The translations under genes were made by a program, and so were the position numbers. Positions 54,718 through 64,000 of a stretch of DNA of 64,000 nucleotides are shown piece by piece. Location: NCBI RefSeq assembly GCF_007197555.1, contig NZ_CP041614.1:2038001-2102000 (forward strand), read 5' to 3'. The notes under the pieces are model-generated. The model saw only the letters and a list, made by a program, of their open reading frames with translations, searched no databases and was not told where the DNA came from. The DNA is from Shewanella psychropiezotolerans. Lineage in GTDB: Bacteria; Pseudomonadota; Gammaproteobacteria; Enterobacterales; Shewanellaceae. Positions within the stretch are counted from its first letter, which is position 1, and each line of letters opens with the position of its first letter.

Positions 54718-55904
54718 ATGAAGTCTTGGTGCAAAACACTAGTCGCATGTAGTCTGAGTATTGGCTTGTTATCTGCCTGTTCATCCAGCGATGTTGAAGA
54801 AGAGCCGATAAGTCCATTACCCGAAATAGAAGCAAGCGTATTTCCTGAAATAAGTTGGAGTGCGAGTGTTGGTAGTGGCGTCGGTGACTATTATTCTCGT
54901 CTTCGTCCTGCAGCCAGATATGACAAGCTGTTCGTTGCCGATAGATATGGCCAAGTCGTCGCTTTCGATGAAGCGACAGGTGATAAGGTTTGGAGTAAGA
55001 ATTTCAGCTCGGCATTTAAAGATAATATCTTGGCCAAGAACAAAGGCGCTAAGCTAGCGGCCGGAGTCACTGCCGCGAGAGACATGGTCTTTATCGGTGG
55101 CGAAAGTGGTCTACTCGGTGCACTGGACGCTGAAACCGGTGATACTAGGTGGTCCAGTATTGCCAGCGGAGAGCTACTCTCAGCCCCCACGGTTGCAGAA
55201 GATGTTGTTGTCGTCAGCACCAGCTCAGGTACCTTGGAAGCCTTTAAAATTGAAGATGGTGAAAAGCTGTGGACCTATGAGTCTAAGCTGCCAACATTGA
55301 CCCTTCGCGGCACAGGTTCAGCTACCTATGAAGCCGGTGGTTTCTTCGTTGGTACTGCCGATGGCAAGATTGCCGTGGTGATAAAAAATAATGGTCAGGC
55401 TGCTTGGGAACAAGCTATTTACACGCCAAAAGGGGGAACGAGTTTACCCGAATGGCCGATGTAGATATGAAGCCCTTGATCATCGGCGACAACCTATATG
55501 CAGTGAGTTTTAACGGTAACTTGGTCTCTATGGAGCTGAGAACCGGACGTGTTGTTTGGTCACGTAAGTACTCTAGTTTCCATGAGTTGGCTGACTCAGG
55601 TGTGAACCTCTTCCTGGTGGACGATTATAGTCGCATCTACTCTGTAGATAGACGAAATGGTTTAGAGACTTGGAGTAATATCGAGTTAACTAACCGTAAT
55701 TTAACATCGGCAGCCGTCTTTAAAGATTATCTTGTTGTCGGTGACTTTGAAGGTTACTTGCACTTTATAGATAAGTCGACGGGAAAACTTGTTGGTCGTA
55801 TCGAAGTGGACAGTTCTGGCTTGTATAGCCAGCCCTTGGTTGTCGGCGATAGCATTTATGTTCAGACTCGTGCGGGAAAAATTGCTAGAATAACGCTTCC
55901 GTAA
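54718..55904 (+). pseudogene. bamB: outer-membrane assembly lipoprotein BamB, interrupted by one frameshift
   Basis: Eight-bladed beta-propeller lipoprotein of the BAM complex. The first frame (54718-55464) has a lipobox (IGLLSACSS) and propeller repeats such as KLFVADRYGQVVAFDEATGD and AARDMVFIGGESGLLGALDA. The second frame continues from about 55437 as NEFTRMADVDMKPLIIGDNL to the normal C-terminus at 55904. The break is in the G5 run 55432-55436: one more G gives YTPKGGNEFTRM and a full-length protein. BamB is broadly conserved and the rest is undamaged, so a sequencing error is likely. Confidence 0.93.
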
Positions 55905-55925
55905 GCTTTATCTGAATTGATATTT

Positions 55926-55955
55926 AGCCCCCGGAGATTGTTCTGGGGGCTTTTT
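55926..55955 (+). terminator. rho-independent terminator after bamB
   Basis: AGCCCCC pairs with GGGGGCT over a 12-base loop, followed by TTTTT. It lies 22 bases after the bamB stop. Confidence 0.85.
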
Positions 55956-56082
55956 GTGTTAAGTACTTTATATTAAACACAATAAGCAAGATGTAGTATC
56001 GGCTTGGGCTAGTCATAATTAGGTCAAGACCCGAGTTATTGATATTTTATAGATTTAAAAACAGTAGATTAGAGGCAAAAAA

Positions 56083-57555
56083 ATGATTCCAGTTGTGGCC
56101 CTTGTTGGGCGACCCAATGTCGGTAAGTCGACCCTATTTAATCGCCTTACCCGCACCAGAGATGCTTTGGTTGCCGACTTTCCTGGGCTAACTCGGGATC
56201 GTAAATATGGTCGCGCCTCCCTATCAGGCTATGAGTTTATCGTAGTCGATACCGGTGGTATCGACGGTACCGAAGAGGGCATAGAAGTTCATATGGCCGA
56301 ACAGTCCTTAGCCGCGATTGAAGAAGCCGATGTGGTTCTGTTTCTGACCGATGCCAGAGCGGGTTTAACCGCCGCCGACCAGGCGATTGCGGAGCATCTT
56401 CGTCGACGTGATAAGACCACTTTTGTGGTGGCCAACAAGGTCGATGGTATCGATGCCGACTCTGCTTGTGCCGAGTTTTGGGCTTTGGGTCTGGGTGAAG
56501 TCTATCAAATGGCGGCATCACAGGGACGCGGCGTCACGAACATGATCGAGTATGCTCTGGCACCCTATGCCGAGGCGCTCGGCCTGCATCGCGACACTGA
56601 CGATAATATAGAGGTTGAGGAGAGAGAATACAGCGAAGAGGAAGCCGAAGCCGAGCAGAAGCGTCTTCAGGATTTGCCTATAAAGCTGGCGATTATTGGT
56701 AAGCCGAACGTGGGTAAGTCTACCTTGATTAATCGCATCTTAGGTGAAGAGCGTGTGGTCGTGTACGACTCGCCGGGAACCACTCGAGATAGTATTTATA
56801 TCCCTATGGAGCGAGAAGGGCGTGAGTATGTACTTATCGATACCGCCGGTGTTCGCCGCCGTAGTAAAGTCCATGAAACCGTCGAGAAGTTCTCTGTCAT
56901 TAAGACACTAAAAGCGGTCGAAGACTGTAATGTGGTGCTTTTGGTCATCGATGCCCGCGAAGGTATTGCGGAGCAAGATCTTGGTTTGTTGGGCTTCGTG
57001 CTTAACGCTGGTCGCGCTTTGGTTATTGCCGTTAATAAGTGGGACGGTATCGATCAAGAAATTAAAGACAGAGTTAAGAGTGAACTGGATCGTCGCCTCG
57101 GCTTCATCGATTTTGCTCGCATTCATTTCATCTCTGCACTCCATGGTACAGGTGTTGGTCACTTGTATGAGTCGGTAGAAGAAGCCTATGACAGTGCCAC
57201 GCGTCGCGTAAGTACGTCTATGCTGACACGCATCATGCAGATGGCGCAAGACGATCACCAGCCACCATTGGTGAATGGCCGCCGTGTTAAGCTTAAATAT
57301 GCTCATGCTGGTGGTTACAATCCACCAATCGTAGTGATCCATGGTAATCAGGTTAAGAAGCTTCCTGATTCCTACAAGCGTTACATGATGAACTACTATC
57401 GTCGTTCGCTTAAAGTCATGGGCACGCCTATCCAGGTGCGTTTCCAGGACGGTGCTAACCCGTTTGAAGGCTTGCACACTAAGAGGCTTACCGTGAGTCA
57501 AGAACGCCGCCGCAAGCGCATGATGAGTCACATCAGAGATAAAGATAAGAAATAA
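56083..57555 (+). CDS. der: ribosome-assembly GTPase Der (EngA)
   Basis: Double GTPase needed for 50S subunit maturation, 490 residues. First G domain: [25 protein letters not shown] long acidic linker ([18 protein letters not shown]) leads to the second G domain: [28 protein letters not shown]. The C-terminal KH-like domain ends with [18 protein letters not shown]. Its position after bamB is conserved. Confidence 0.98.
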   Translation: MIPVVALVGRPNVGKSTLFNRLTRTRDALVADFPGLTRDRKYGRASLSGYEFIVVDTGGIDGTEEGIEVHMAEQSLAAIEEADVVLFLTDARAGLTAADQAIAEHLRRRDKTTFVVANKVDGIDADSACAEFWALGLGEVYQMAASQGRGVTNMIEYALAPYAEALGLHRDTDDNIEVEEREYSEEEAEAEQKRLQDLPIKLAIIGKPNVGKSTLINRILGEERVVVYDSPGTTRDSIYIPMEREGREYVLIDTAGVRRRSKVHETVEKFSVIKTLKAVEDCNVVLLVIDAREGIAEQDLGLLGFVLNAGRALVIAVNKWDGIDQEIKDRVKSELDRRLGFIDFARIHFISALHGTGVGHLYESVEEAYDSATRRVSTSMLTRIMQMAQDDHQPPLVNGRRVKLKYAHAGGYNPPIVVIHGNQVKKLPDSYKRYMMNYYRRSLKVMGTPIQVRFQDGANPFEGLHTKRLTVSQERRRKRMMSHIRDKDKK

Positions 57556-57604
57556 GTTGTAGGGACTAGGTTATAGTCTCTAGGAGCTTGTTTTATCGAA
57601 GAGG

Positions 57605-57634
57605 CCAGTTAATTCATTTTAACTGGTTTTTTTT
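57605..57634 (+). terminator. rho-independent terminator after der
   Basis: CCAGTTA pairs with TAACTGG over an 8-base loop and is followed by eight T. Confidence 0.85.
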
Positions 57635-57639
57635 GCATA

Positions 57640-58164
57640 TGGATATGCTTATCCGTGATCGCCATGGACGGTGAAGGAGGGGGTTTGTATATGGACTTTG
57701 GTGGCTTTGAATGAAGGCTTAATGCATTTTTTGATTTAGCTTCTGGCTGAAGTAGGTATTCGGAAGTGACTGTTAACTCCTACCTTCATGGTTATCTATC
57801 GCTTACCAGCGGGGGATGTGCAGAGACTTTTGCGAAACGCCGTGAATCCGTCCATGTGGGCTCTGCGATGGCATTCATGCCATCGAAGATCGCAGCCGCA
57901 TTTACACTTGATTATTTTTGACTTCGTCTGTCGTTTTCTTGGCCAAGCCGCTTAAATGAGGTTTTCTAAAAATGTGTAAAATGACCCCGTTAAATCATTT
58001 ATGCAATGGGTACGCTAAGGCTGTATTAATAAATATGATTGATAATGGCGATAGTCTCATGAGTAACTCTTTGCTTGTTAGGTAAATTTACAGCAAGTGG
58101 ACACTTTAAAACCTCGAAAATAACTGGGAATTGTTTGTAAACACTATTTAGACATCAAAGGACT
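57640..58164. other. non-coding region with an intergenic hairpin repeat
   Basis: About 525 bases without a gene. Around 57830-57900 lies a structured segment: CGTGAATCCGTCCATGTGGG, then GATGGCATTCATGCCATC inside CTGCGATGGC...CGCAG. It resembles the segment near 35580-35630 (GGGATGTGGCAAATGCCATG). I take these as members of a dispersed intergenic repeat; not proven. Confidence 0.45.
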
Positions 58165-58611
58165 TTGATAATGATAATTCAAATTATTGCTTTATTTTGC
58201 TGCGGCACTTTTTATGGAGCCGCACTTTATATTTCTCTAGCTCAACATCCTGCAGCCTTAGAGGCTGGAGTTTCAGTTGGTGGGCGATTTTTTCCACCTA
58301 TGTACAAACGTGCGGCCCCTTTGCAGATAGCATTAGCATTGTCTGGCTTTATTGCAGGTGTCTTAGCTTGGTTTAGTGGTATGGGAGTATTATGGCTAGT
58401 TGGCAGCCTGATGCTAATTTCAGTCGTGCCGATAACGTTGATACTTATCAAGCCTATCAACGATATACTCTTAGCGCCCGAAAATGACCCCGAATCCGAA
58501 AATACTCAAAACTTGCTTTCACGTTGGGGACCAAAACATTGGCTACGCACAATAGTAAGTGGGGGAGCATTTTTAGTGTATTTATTTGCAGCAGTAGGCC
58601 AGAATAATTAA
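58165..58611 (+). CDS. DUF1772-type membrane protein
   Basis: 148 residues with four predicted transmembrane helices (IIQIIALFCCGTFYGAALYI, PLQIALALSGFIAGVLAWF, LLVGSLMLISVVPITLIL-like, and IVSGGAFLVYLFAAVG). The conserved HPA after the first helix and the RW..KHWLRT segment before the last fit the DUF1772/anthrone-oxygenase-like family. Enzymatic role unknown. Not linked to its neighbours; both sides are long spacers. Confidence 0.8.
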   Translation: MIMIIQIIALFCCGTFYGAALYISLAQHPAALEAGVSVGGRFFPPMYKRAAPLQIALALSGFIAGVLAWFSGMGVLWLVGSLMLISVVPITLILIKPINDILLAPENDPESENTQNLLSRWGPKHWLRTIVSGGAFLVYLFAAVGQNN

Positions 58612-58906
58612 CTAATCTGATCGTAAATCGCCCGTCAGTAAAGGCTCACTTATTAGAAGCTGGTTAGGTAATCTAACCAGCTCAACCGAAGAGGTAACTT
58701 TCTTAAAACCTTAATTAGGTGTGAAGGCTCTCGCTAGTGATGTTGTCACAAAGACGATAATGGGATCGCTTCAGTGAATGAGAGAGGGGGCCATATCACT
58801 ATCTCTGTAGGTTAACTAAGTACCAAAGCAACCTAACAAAAGATACTGAAATACTGCTTATTACACAAGTGATTCGAGTTCTCACCCAAAATCAACATTA
58901 AAGTGG
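58612..58906. other. spacer between convergent DUF1772 gene and xseA
   Basis: 295 bases. No gene seen. An AACCAGCTT/AGCTGGTTAGG-type partial palindrome at 58655-58685 and an AAGTGGTTAAACCACTT palindrome at 58901-58917 may serve as the terminator of xseA on the minus strand. Confidence 0.5.
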
Positions 58907-60235
58907 TTAAACCACTTTTGATTGAACCTCTCCCTCGAGTAATCGAGTCGTTAGCATATCCCCGACGCTAACGTCTGAGGCATTCAGTAGCACTTTGCCA
59001 TTTGAATCTTGAGTAATACTGTAACCTCGGCTCAGTGTCGCTAACGGGCTGACTGTCTGTAATTGGTGAGCACTGACGCTTAGGCTGCTCTCGCTGCTGG
59101 CTAACTTCTCTTTGATGGAGTCTTTGAGTCTTGACGTTAAATAGCTGAGTCTCTGGCTCTCCAATTCAAGTTTGTTTACAGGCGATTGCTGATTTAAACG
59201 ATGGCTCAGTTGCTGCTGTTTGAGCGCCAGGCTGGACAGTTTCTTGTCGATAGCGGCATCTAGCCTAAATTGCATCTCATCGAAACTCTGGCCGTATTGT
59301 TGTAGACGACGCTTGGGATCTTGTCGTTGCAGGCGATGGGTTAAGGTGCTCATGCGGCTGTTGGTTTTTAGCTGGTAATGCTGCCAGCTCTGTCTGAGCC
59401 TTGAAATAAACAGCTCGAGTTTCTCACCCTTATTTTCAGCATCTTTAGATAGCAGTTCTGCGCCTGCCGAAGGTGTGGGTGCTCTAACATCGGCGACATA
59501 ATCGCTGATAGTGGTATCTATCTCGTGGCCGACAGCCGAGATAACAGGTAGGGCGCTGTTATAGATGGCATGGGCGAGATCTTCACTGTTGAAACACCAG
59601 AGATCTTCGAGGGAACCACCGCCTCGGGTTAGCAAGAGCACATCGACTTCCTGTCTGGCATTGGCGATGGCGATGGCGTTACAAATAAGCTGAGCGGCAG
59701 GCTCTCCCTGTACCTGAGTCGGGTAGACCACCACTTCGATAGAGGGGTCACGTCTGGCTAACACATGGAGTACATCTTTGAGCGCAGCCCCTGTTGCCGA
59801 GGTGATGACGCCTATCTTCTGAATATTAGATGGGATAGGGCGTTTGGTATCGGCAGCAAATAAGCCCTCAGCCGCCAGCTTCATCTTAAGCGCTTCATAT
59901 TGCTGCGCTAACAGGCCGTCGCCGGCGGGGAGCATGGATTCTATGATGAGTTGATAGTCGCCTCTGGGCTCATAGACACTGATTGAGCCCTTTACCAGTA
60001 CTTGCTGGCCATTAATTGGCTTGAAGGTCACCGAGCGGTTGCGGCCCTTGAACATGGCACAGCGAATTTGGGCCTGATTATCTTTGAGGGTCAGGTACCA
60101 ATGTCCCGACCCCGGCGCTGCGAAGTTTGAAATTTCGGCATTGAGCCATATTTTACCCAGCTCGCCTTCCAGAAGTTGACGAACTTCACCGTTGAGGCGT
60201 GAAACGGTATAAACATTATTTTTTGGCATTTTCAT
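58907..60235 (-). CDS. xseA: exodeoxyribonuclease VII large subunit
   Basis: 442 residues. N-terminal OB-fold ([36 protein letters not shown]), catalytic domain with [20 protein letters not shown], the conserved [13 protein letters not shown] and [20 protein letters not shown], then a long coiled coil. With XseB it degrades single-stranded DNA. Divergent from guaB, the usual Shewanella order. Intact. Confidence 0.96.
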   Translation of the reverse strand: MKMPKNNVYTVSRLNGEVRQLLEGELGKIWLNAEISNFAAPGSGHWYLTLKDNQAQIRCAMFKGRNRSVTFKPINGQQVLVKGSISVYEPRGDYQLIIESMLPAGDGLLAQQYEALKMKLAAEGLFAADTKRPIPSNIQKIGVITSATGAALKDVLHVLARRDPSIEVVVYPTQVQGEPAAQLICNAIAIANARQEVDVLLLTRGGGSLEDLWCFNSEDLAHAIYNSALPVISAVGHEIDTTISDYVADVRAPTPSAGAELLSKDAENKGEKLELFISRLRQSWQHYQLKTNSRMSTLTHRLQRQDPKRRLQQYGQSFDEMQFRLDAAIDKKLSSLALKQQQLSHRLNQQSPVNKLELESQRLSYLTSRLKDSIKEKLASSESSLSVSAHQLQTVSPLATLSRGYSITQDSNGKVLLNASDVSVGDMLTTRLLEGEVQSKVV

Positions 60236-60275
60236 AGGGATTTTGCGGTTAACCGTACTTTTTTACTATTTTCCA

Positions 60276-60304
60276 TTTACCAAGGCCAATATGCAAGGTA
60301 TAAT
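60276..60304 (+). promoter_or_regulatory. guaB sigma-70 promoter
   Basis: TTTACC (60276-60281) and a perfect TATAAT (60299-60304) are separated by 17 bases and lie 50 bases before the guaB ATG. GC-rich CTCGCCGC follows at the expected start point, the type of discriminator seen in growth-rate-controlled promoters. Confidence 0.75.
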
Positions 60305-60353
60305 CTCGCCGCAATATTTCACTCGAAACTTACTCTATTTGGGAGATGTTGCC

Positions 60354-61826
60354 ATGCTACGTTTAAAGAAAGAAGCACTCACTTTTGATGATGTGTTACT
60401 TGTTCCTGCACACTCGACCGTACTCCCTAATACCGCCGTTCTCAAGACTCGTCTAACTAATAAAATAGAACTTAATACCCCTATAGTGTCTGCAGCCATG
60501 GATACCGTGACTGAAGCTCGTTTGGCTATTGCCATGGCACAGGAAGGTGGTCTAGGTTTTATTCATAAAAATATGACGATTGAGCAACAGGCCGAAGAAG
60601 TCCGTAAAGTTAAGATTTACGAAGCCGGTATCGTTCAACAACCTGTGACCGTGACTCCTACTACTACCTTGGCCGATCTTAAGGTTCTGACCCTGAAGAA
60701 TGGCTTCGCCGGTTACCCGGTTGTCAACGATGCTAATGAACTTGTCGGTATTATTACTGGCCGTGACGTTCGCTTTATCACTGACTGGAGCCGTACTGTC
60801 GATCAGGTGATGACACCTAAAGATCGTCTGGTCACTGTTGCTGAAGGCACTAAGCTGGATGAAGTGCAGAAGTTGATGCATTCTCATCGAGTTGAGAAAG
60901 TGCTGGTTGTCGATGGTAACTTTAAGCTCAAGGGTCTTATCACAGTAAAAGATTTCCAAAAAGCTGAGCAAAAACCTAATGCTTGTAAAGATGAGCTAGG
61001 TCGCCTTCGCGTCGGCGCAGCCGTCGGTGCCGGTCCTGGTAATGAACAGCGTGTCGATGCATTGGTTATTGCTGGTGTTGACGTTCTGCTGATCGATTCA
61101 TCACATGGTCATTCTGAAGGTGTTCTTCAGCGTATTCGTGATACTCGTGCTAAATATCCTGATTTACAGATTGTTGGTGGCAACGTGGCAACAGCCGAAG
61201 GTGCACTGGCGCTGGTTGAAGCCGGTGTTAACGCTGTCAAGGTGGGTATTGGACCTGGTTCAATCTGTACGACTCGTATCGTTACCGGTGTGGGCGTTCC
61301 TCAAATCACCGCCGTTTCCGATGCTGCCGAGGCCGTTAAACATTTAAATATACCGGTTATTGCCGATGGCGGTATCCGTTTCTCAGGCGATTTAGCTAAA
61401 GCCTTAGCCGCTGGTGCATCTTGTATCATGGCGGGCTCTATGTTTGCCGGTACCGATGAAGCGCCGGGTGAGACTGAACTGCACAATGGCCGTGCCTATA
61501 AGTCATACCGTGGTATGGGGTCTTTGGGCGCCATGAACCAAACACAAGGTTCATCGGATCGTTACTTCCAGAGCGACAATGCTGCCGATAAGCTAGTGCC
61601 GGAAGGTATCGAAGGCCGCGTTGCTTATAAGGGTAAGCTTAAAGAGATCATTCACCAGCATATGGGCGGTCTACGTTCATGCATGGGCTTGACTGGCTGC
61701 GCCACGATCAAAGAGCTGAATGAAAAAGCAGAGTTTGTGAAAATCACCTCGGCTGGCATGGGTGAGTCCCATGTACATGATGTGACTATCAGCAAAGAAG
61801 CGCCTAACTACAGCCCTGGTTCATAA
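60354..61826 (+). CDS. guaB: IMP dehydrogenase
   Basis: First step from IMP to GMP. 490 residues from ATG 60354 ([18 protein letters not shown]), with GGGAG before it; a longer frame starts at 60243 inside the promoter. A CBS pair sits at residues ~95-200 inside the TIM barrel. The active-site loop is [17 protein letters not shown] (Cys nucleophile), and the flap region reads [10 protein letters not shown]. Operon with guaA. Confidence 0.97.
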   Translation: MLRLKKEALTFDDVLLVPAHSTVLPNTAVLKTRLTNKIELNTPIVSAAMDTVTEARLAIAMAQEGGLGFIHKNMTIEQQAEEVRKVKIYEAGIVQQPVTVTPTTTLADLKVLTLKNGFAGYPVVNDANELVGIITGRDVRFITDWSRTVDQVMTPKDRLVTVAEGTKLDEVQKLMHSHRVEKVLVVDGNFKLKGLITVKDFQKAEQKPNACKDELGRLRVGAAVGAGPGNEQRVDALVIAGVDVLLIDSSHGHSEGVLQRIRDTRAKYPDLQIVGGNVATAEGALALVEAGVNAVKVGIGPGSICTTRIVTGVGVPQITAVSDAAEAVKHLNIPVIADGGIRFSGDLAKALAAGASCIMAGSMFAGTDEAPGETELHNGRAYKSYRGMGSLGAMNQTQGSSDRYFQSDNAADKLVPEGIEGRVAYKGKLKEIIHQHMGGLRSCMGLTGCATIKELNEKAEFVKITSAGMGESHVHDVTISKEAPNYSPGS

Positions 61827-61852
61827 CTCAGCTGGCTACAATTGTTTAAAAA

Positions 61853-61877
61853 TGGGCGGCATTGAGCCGCCTATTTT
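61853..61877 (+). terminator. hairpin between guaB and guaA
   Basis: GGCGGC pairs with GCCGCC around loop ATTGA, followed by TATTTTA. It probably acts as a partial terminator or stabiliser within the guaBA operon. Confidence 0.5.
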
Positions 61878-61967
61878 AAATATCCCCATTTATGCCGATC
61901 TTAGTTGACGTAATTAGCGTTAAATTAAGATTGATACCGAAAATTAGATAAACAAATAAGGTTCCCC

Positions 61968-63545
61968 ATGAGCAATATTCATGAGCATAAGATCCTGATT
62001 TTAGATTTTGGATCTCAGTACACACAACTCATCGCCCGCCGCATTCGTGAGATAGGCGTTTACTGTGAGTTATGGGCCTGGGATGTGAGTGAAGAGCAAA
62101 TTAAAGGCTTTGCTCCAAACGGTATTATCCTAGCCGGTGGACCCGAGAGTGTGACAGCACAAGGCTCCCCTCGTGCACCTGAGTACGTCTTCAATGCTGG
62201 CGTTCCTGTACTTGGGATCTGCTATGGCATGCAGACTATGTCTGAGCAGCTTGGTGGCAAAGTTATTCAAGGTGTAGGCGAAGGTGAATTTGGCTATGCT
62301 CAGGTAGAAGTTCAAGCAGATTCTGCTCTGTTCAAGAGCATAGAAGACGCTGTCAGTGACATTGGCAAGCCACTTCTCGATGTCTGGATGAGCCACGGCG
62401 ATAAAGTCTCTGAAATCCCTGAAGGTTTCGTCAGCGTTGCCAAGACCGAGACTTGTCCTTTTGCGGCCATGGCAAACGAAGAGAAAAAGTTCTACGGTGT
62501 GCAGTTTCACCCTGAAGTGACCCATACCCGTCAGGGCAAGCGCATGCTTGAGCACTTCGCTTTAGATATCTGCCAGTGTGAAGCAAACTGGAAGTCTTCT
62601 TCTATCATCGAAGATGCGATAGCTAAGCTTAAGCAACAGATAGGCGATGATGAAGTTATCTTAGGCTTGTCTGGTGGCGTCGACTCATCGGTTGTTGCCA
62701 TGTTGCTGCACCGTGCTATCGGCGACAAACTGACTTGTGTATTTGTCGATAACGGTCTGCTGCGTCTCAATGAAGCCGAGCAAGTGATGGACATGTTTGG
62801 CGATCATTTCGGACTGAACATCGTTCATGTTAATGCTGAAAACCGTTTCCTCGATGCCATGAAAGGTGAGGCCGATCCCGAAGCTAAGCGCAAGATCATA
62901 GGTCGTGTGTTTGTCGAGATTTTCGATGAAGAGTCGAAGAAATGTGCTAACGCTAAGTGGCTGGCTCAGGGCACCATCTATCCTGATGTCATTGAGTCTG
63001 CCGGTAGTGCTACGGGTAAAGCCCATGTGATCAAGTCACACCATAACGTCGGCGGATTGCCAGATGATATGGAGCTAGGTCTTGTTGAGCCACTGCGTGA
63101 GCTGTTTAAAGATGAAGTGCGTAAGATAGGTCTGGAACTGGGTCTGCCATACGACATGCTTTACCGTCATCCATTCCCTGGACCGGGTCTGGGTGTTCGC
63201 GTACTTGGCGAAGTGAAGAAAGAGTTCTGTGATCTGCTACGTCTTGCCGATGCTATCTTCATCGAAGAGCTGCATAAAGCTGACCTTTATAACAAAGTGA
63301 GCCAGGCATTTACTGTGTTCCTTCCTGTACGCTCTGTTGGCGTGATGGGTGATGGCCGTAAATATGACTGGGTGGTTTCATTGCGTGCGGTGGAAACCAT
63401 TGACTTTATGACTGCAAATTGGGCACATCTTCCTTATGACTTCTTAGGGCTGGTGTCTAATCGTATTATCAATGAAATCGATGGTATCTCACGAGTCGTT
63501 TACGATATCTCGGGTAAGCCACCTGCGACTATCGAGTGGGAATAG
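61968..63545 (+). CDS. guaA: GMP synthase (glutamine-hydrolysing)
   Basis: 525 residues. Class I glutamine amidotransferase domain: [18 protein letters not shown], the Cys nucleophile in GICYGMQ and [14 protein letters not shown] pyrophosphatase domain with [17 protein letters not shown] (P-loop). C-terminal dimerisation domain with [16 protein letters not shown] and a final PPATIEWE. Intact; converts XMP to GMP after GuaB. Confidence 0.98.
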   Translation: MSNIHEHKILILDFGSQYTQLIARRIREIGVYCELWAWDVSEEQIKGFAPNGIILAGGPESVTAQGSPRAPEYVFNAGVPVLGICYGMQTMSEQLGGKVIQGVGEGEFGYAQVEVQADSALFKSIEDAVSDIGKPLLDVWMSHGDKVSEIPEGFVSVAKTETCPFAAMANEEKKFYGVQFHPEVTHTRQGKRMLEHFALDICQCEANWKSSSIIEDAIAKLKQQIGDDEVILGLSGGVDSSVVAMLLHRAIGDKLTCVFVDNGLLRLNEAEQVMDMFGDHFGLNIVHVNAENRFLDAMKGEADPEAKRKIIGRVFVEIFDEESKKCANAKWLAQGTIYPDVIESAGSATGKAHVIKSHHNVGGLPDDMELGLVEPLRELFKDEVRKIGLELGLPYDMLYRHPFPGPGLGVRVLGEVKKEFCDLLRLADAIFIEELHKADLYNKVSQAFTVFLPVRSVGVMGDGRKYDWVVSLRAVETIDFMTANWAHLPYDFLGLVSNRIINEIDGISRVVYDISGKPPATIEWE

Positions 63546-63580
63546 TTGACGTTTAACTCACACTTAGGTGTAAAATAGAA

Positions 63581-63602
63581 AGGGCGCTTCGGCGCCTTTT
63601 TT
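63581..63602 (+). terminator. rho-independent terminator after guaA
   Basis: GGCGC, loop TTCG, GCGCC, then six T. A classic tetraloop terminator 35 bases after the guaA stop. Confidence 0.88.
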
Positions 63603-63642
63603 GATCCTTGAAAAAGGACGTTAATAGAACTGGTATTATCTG

Positions 63643-64000
63643 GTGGAATCCCCCTTGTCTGAGCAGAAAAAAGAGTTCCAAGATCAGCCCGATGAACACG
63701 CTTCACAGCTGGCATTAGATAAACGCTTCATGTCAATGGCGATGGAGATGGCCCGTAAAGCCGAAGCGGTCGGTGAGGTGCCTGTAGGGGCCGTGTTAGT
63801 CAAAGATGGCCAGGTGATCAGTGCGGGTTTCAATTACTGTATTGGATTACACGACCCTTCCGCTCATGCCGAGATGCAGTGCTTGCGTCAGGCTGGAAAG
63901 GTGATCGAGAACTACCGTCTACTGGGTACTACTCTTTATGTAACCTTGGAACCGTGCGCCATGTGCGCCGGCGCTATCGTTCATTCCCGTATCGAACGTC
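63643..64000 (+). CDS. tadA: tRNA-specific adenosine deaminase TadA, cut by window end
   Basis: Essential enzyme converting A34 to inosine in tRNA-Arg(ACG). The frame from GTG 63643 is open to the window end (119 codons seen). After a ~28-residue charged leader come FMSMAMEMARKAEAVGEVPV, the zinc and catalytic HAE motif (SAHAEMQC) and PCAMCAGAIVHSR (PCxxC). A TTG at 63655 is an alternative start. Follows guaA as in other Shewanella. Confidence 0.93.
   Translation, partial: MESPLSEQKKEFQDQPDEHASQLALDKRFMSMAMEMARKAEAVGEVPVGAVLVKDGQVISAGFNYCIGLHDPSAHAEMQCLRQAGKVIENYRLLGTTLYVTLEPCAMCAGAIVHSRIER

Overview
The window is chromosomal DNA from a marine gammaproteobacterium, almost certainly a Shewanella. 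The evidence is the conserved block rlmN-pilW-rodZ-ispG-hisS-yfgM-bamB-der, xseA / guaB-guaA-tadA, the smpB-ssrA / ratA-rnfH / bamE neighbourhood, a lutABC-lldP lactate operon, and a SonM/SonA split-borosin pair very like that of Shewanella oneidensis. I cannot name the species.

Layout. 1-16714: type VI secretion cluster, all on the + strand, in the order tssC (partial)-tssE-tssF-tssG-clpV-fha-tssJ-tssK-tssL-tssM-kinase-unknown gene-tssA. clpV is broken by four frameshifts and the unknown gene by one. 16739-19356: remnant of an IS6-family element cut by an IS66-family element, whose transposase has two nonsense codons. 19649-21091: a ToxR/CadC-like membrane regulator with a small membrane partner, and three direct repeats spaced exactly 22 bp upstream. 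21181-28945: a segment bounded by two direct copies of a 41-nt hairpin (one is the ssrA terminator). It carries IS6 debris, lutCBA-lldP, a LysR regulator, a second IS6-type element and a HEPN-domain gene. 28958-31787: ssrA (tmRNA), smpB, ratA, rnfH and bamE. 32264-35499: the split borosin RiPP locus, with an alpha-N-methyltransferase (sonM-like), a 68-residue precursor (sonA-like) and a diguanylate cyclase directly after it. 36445-37854: a malate synthase lacking its last ~100 residues, with no isocitrate lyase beside it. 38261-48190: HDOD-GAF protein, an NTF2-like gene split by a ~367-bp MITE-like element, mtfA-like peptidase, a ParA/ribbon-helix-helix pair, small proteins, a 5'-nucleotidase and a CBS-domain membrane protein. 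48479-64000: housekeeping genes from rlmN to tadA.

How the parts work together. The T6SS genes would build baseplate (TssE, F, G, K, A), sheath (TssC) and membrane complex (TssJ, L, M). The kinase and FHA protein probably form a threonine-phosphorylation control step. Without intact ClpV, sheath recycling would fail if the frameshifts are real. The borosin pair would make a backbone N-methylated peptide. The lactate genes import and oxidise lactate under likely LysR control. ssrA and smpB together form the trans-translation system.

A cross-cutting caution: at least seven reading-frame breaks (four in clpV and one each in the T6SS unknown gene, an IS6 transposase and bamB) can each be repaired by adding one base, nearly always in a run of A, G or T. 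One of these is bamB, a conserved outer-membrane assembly gene. Some or all may be homopolymer sequencing errors rather than gene decay.
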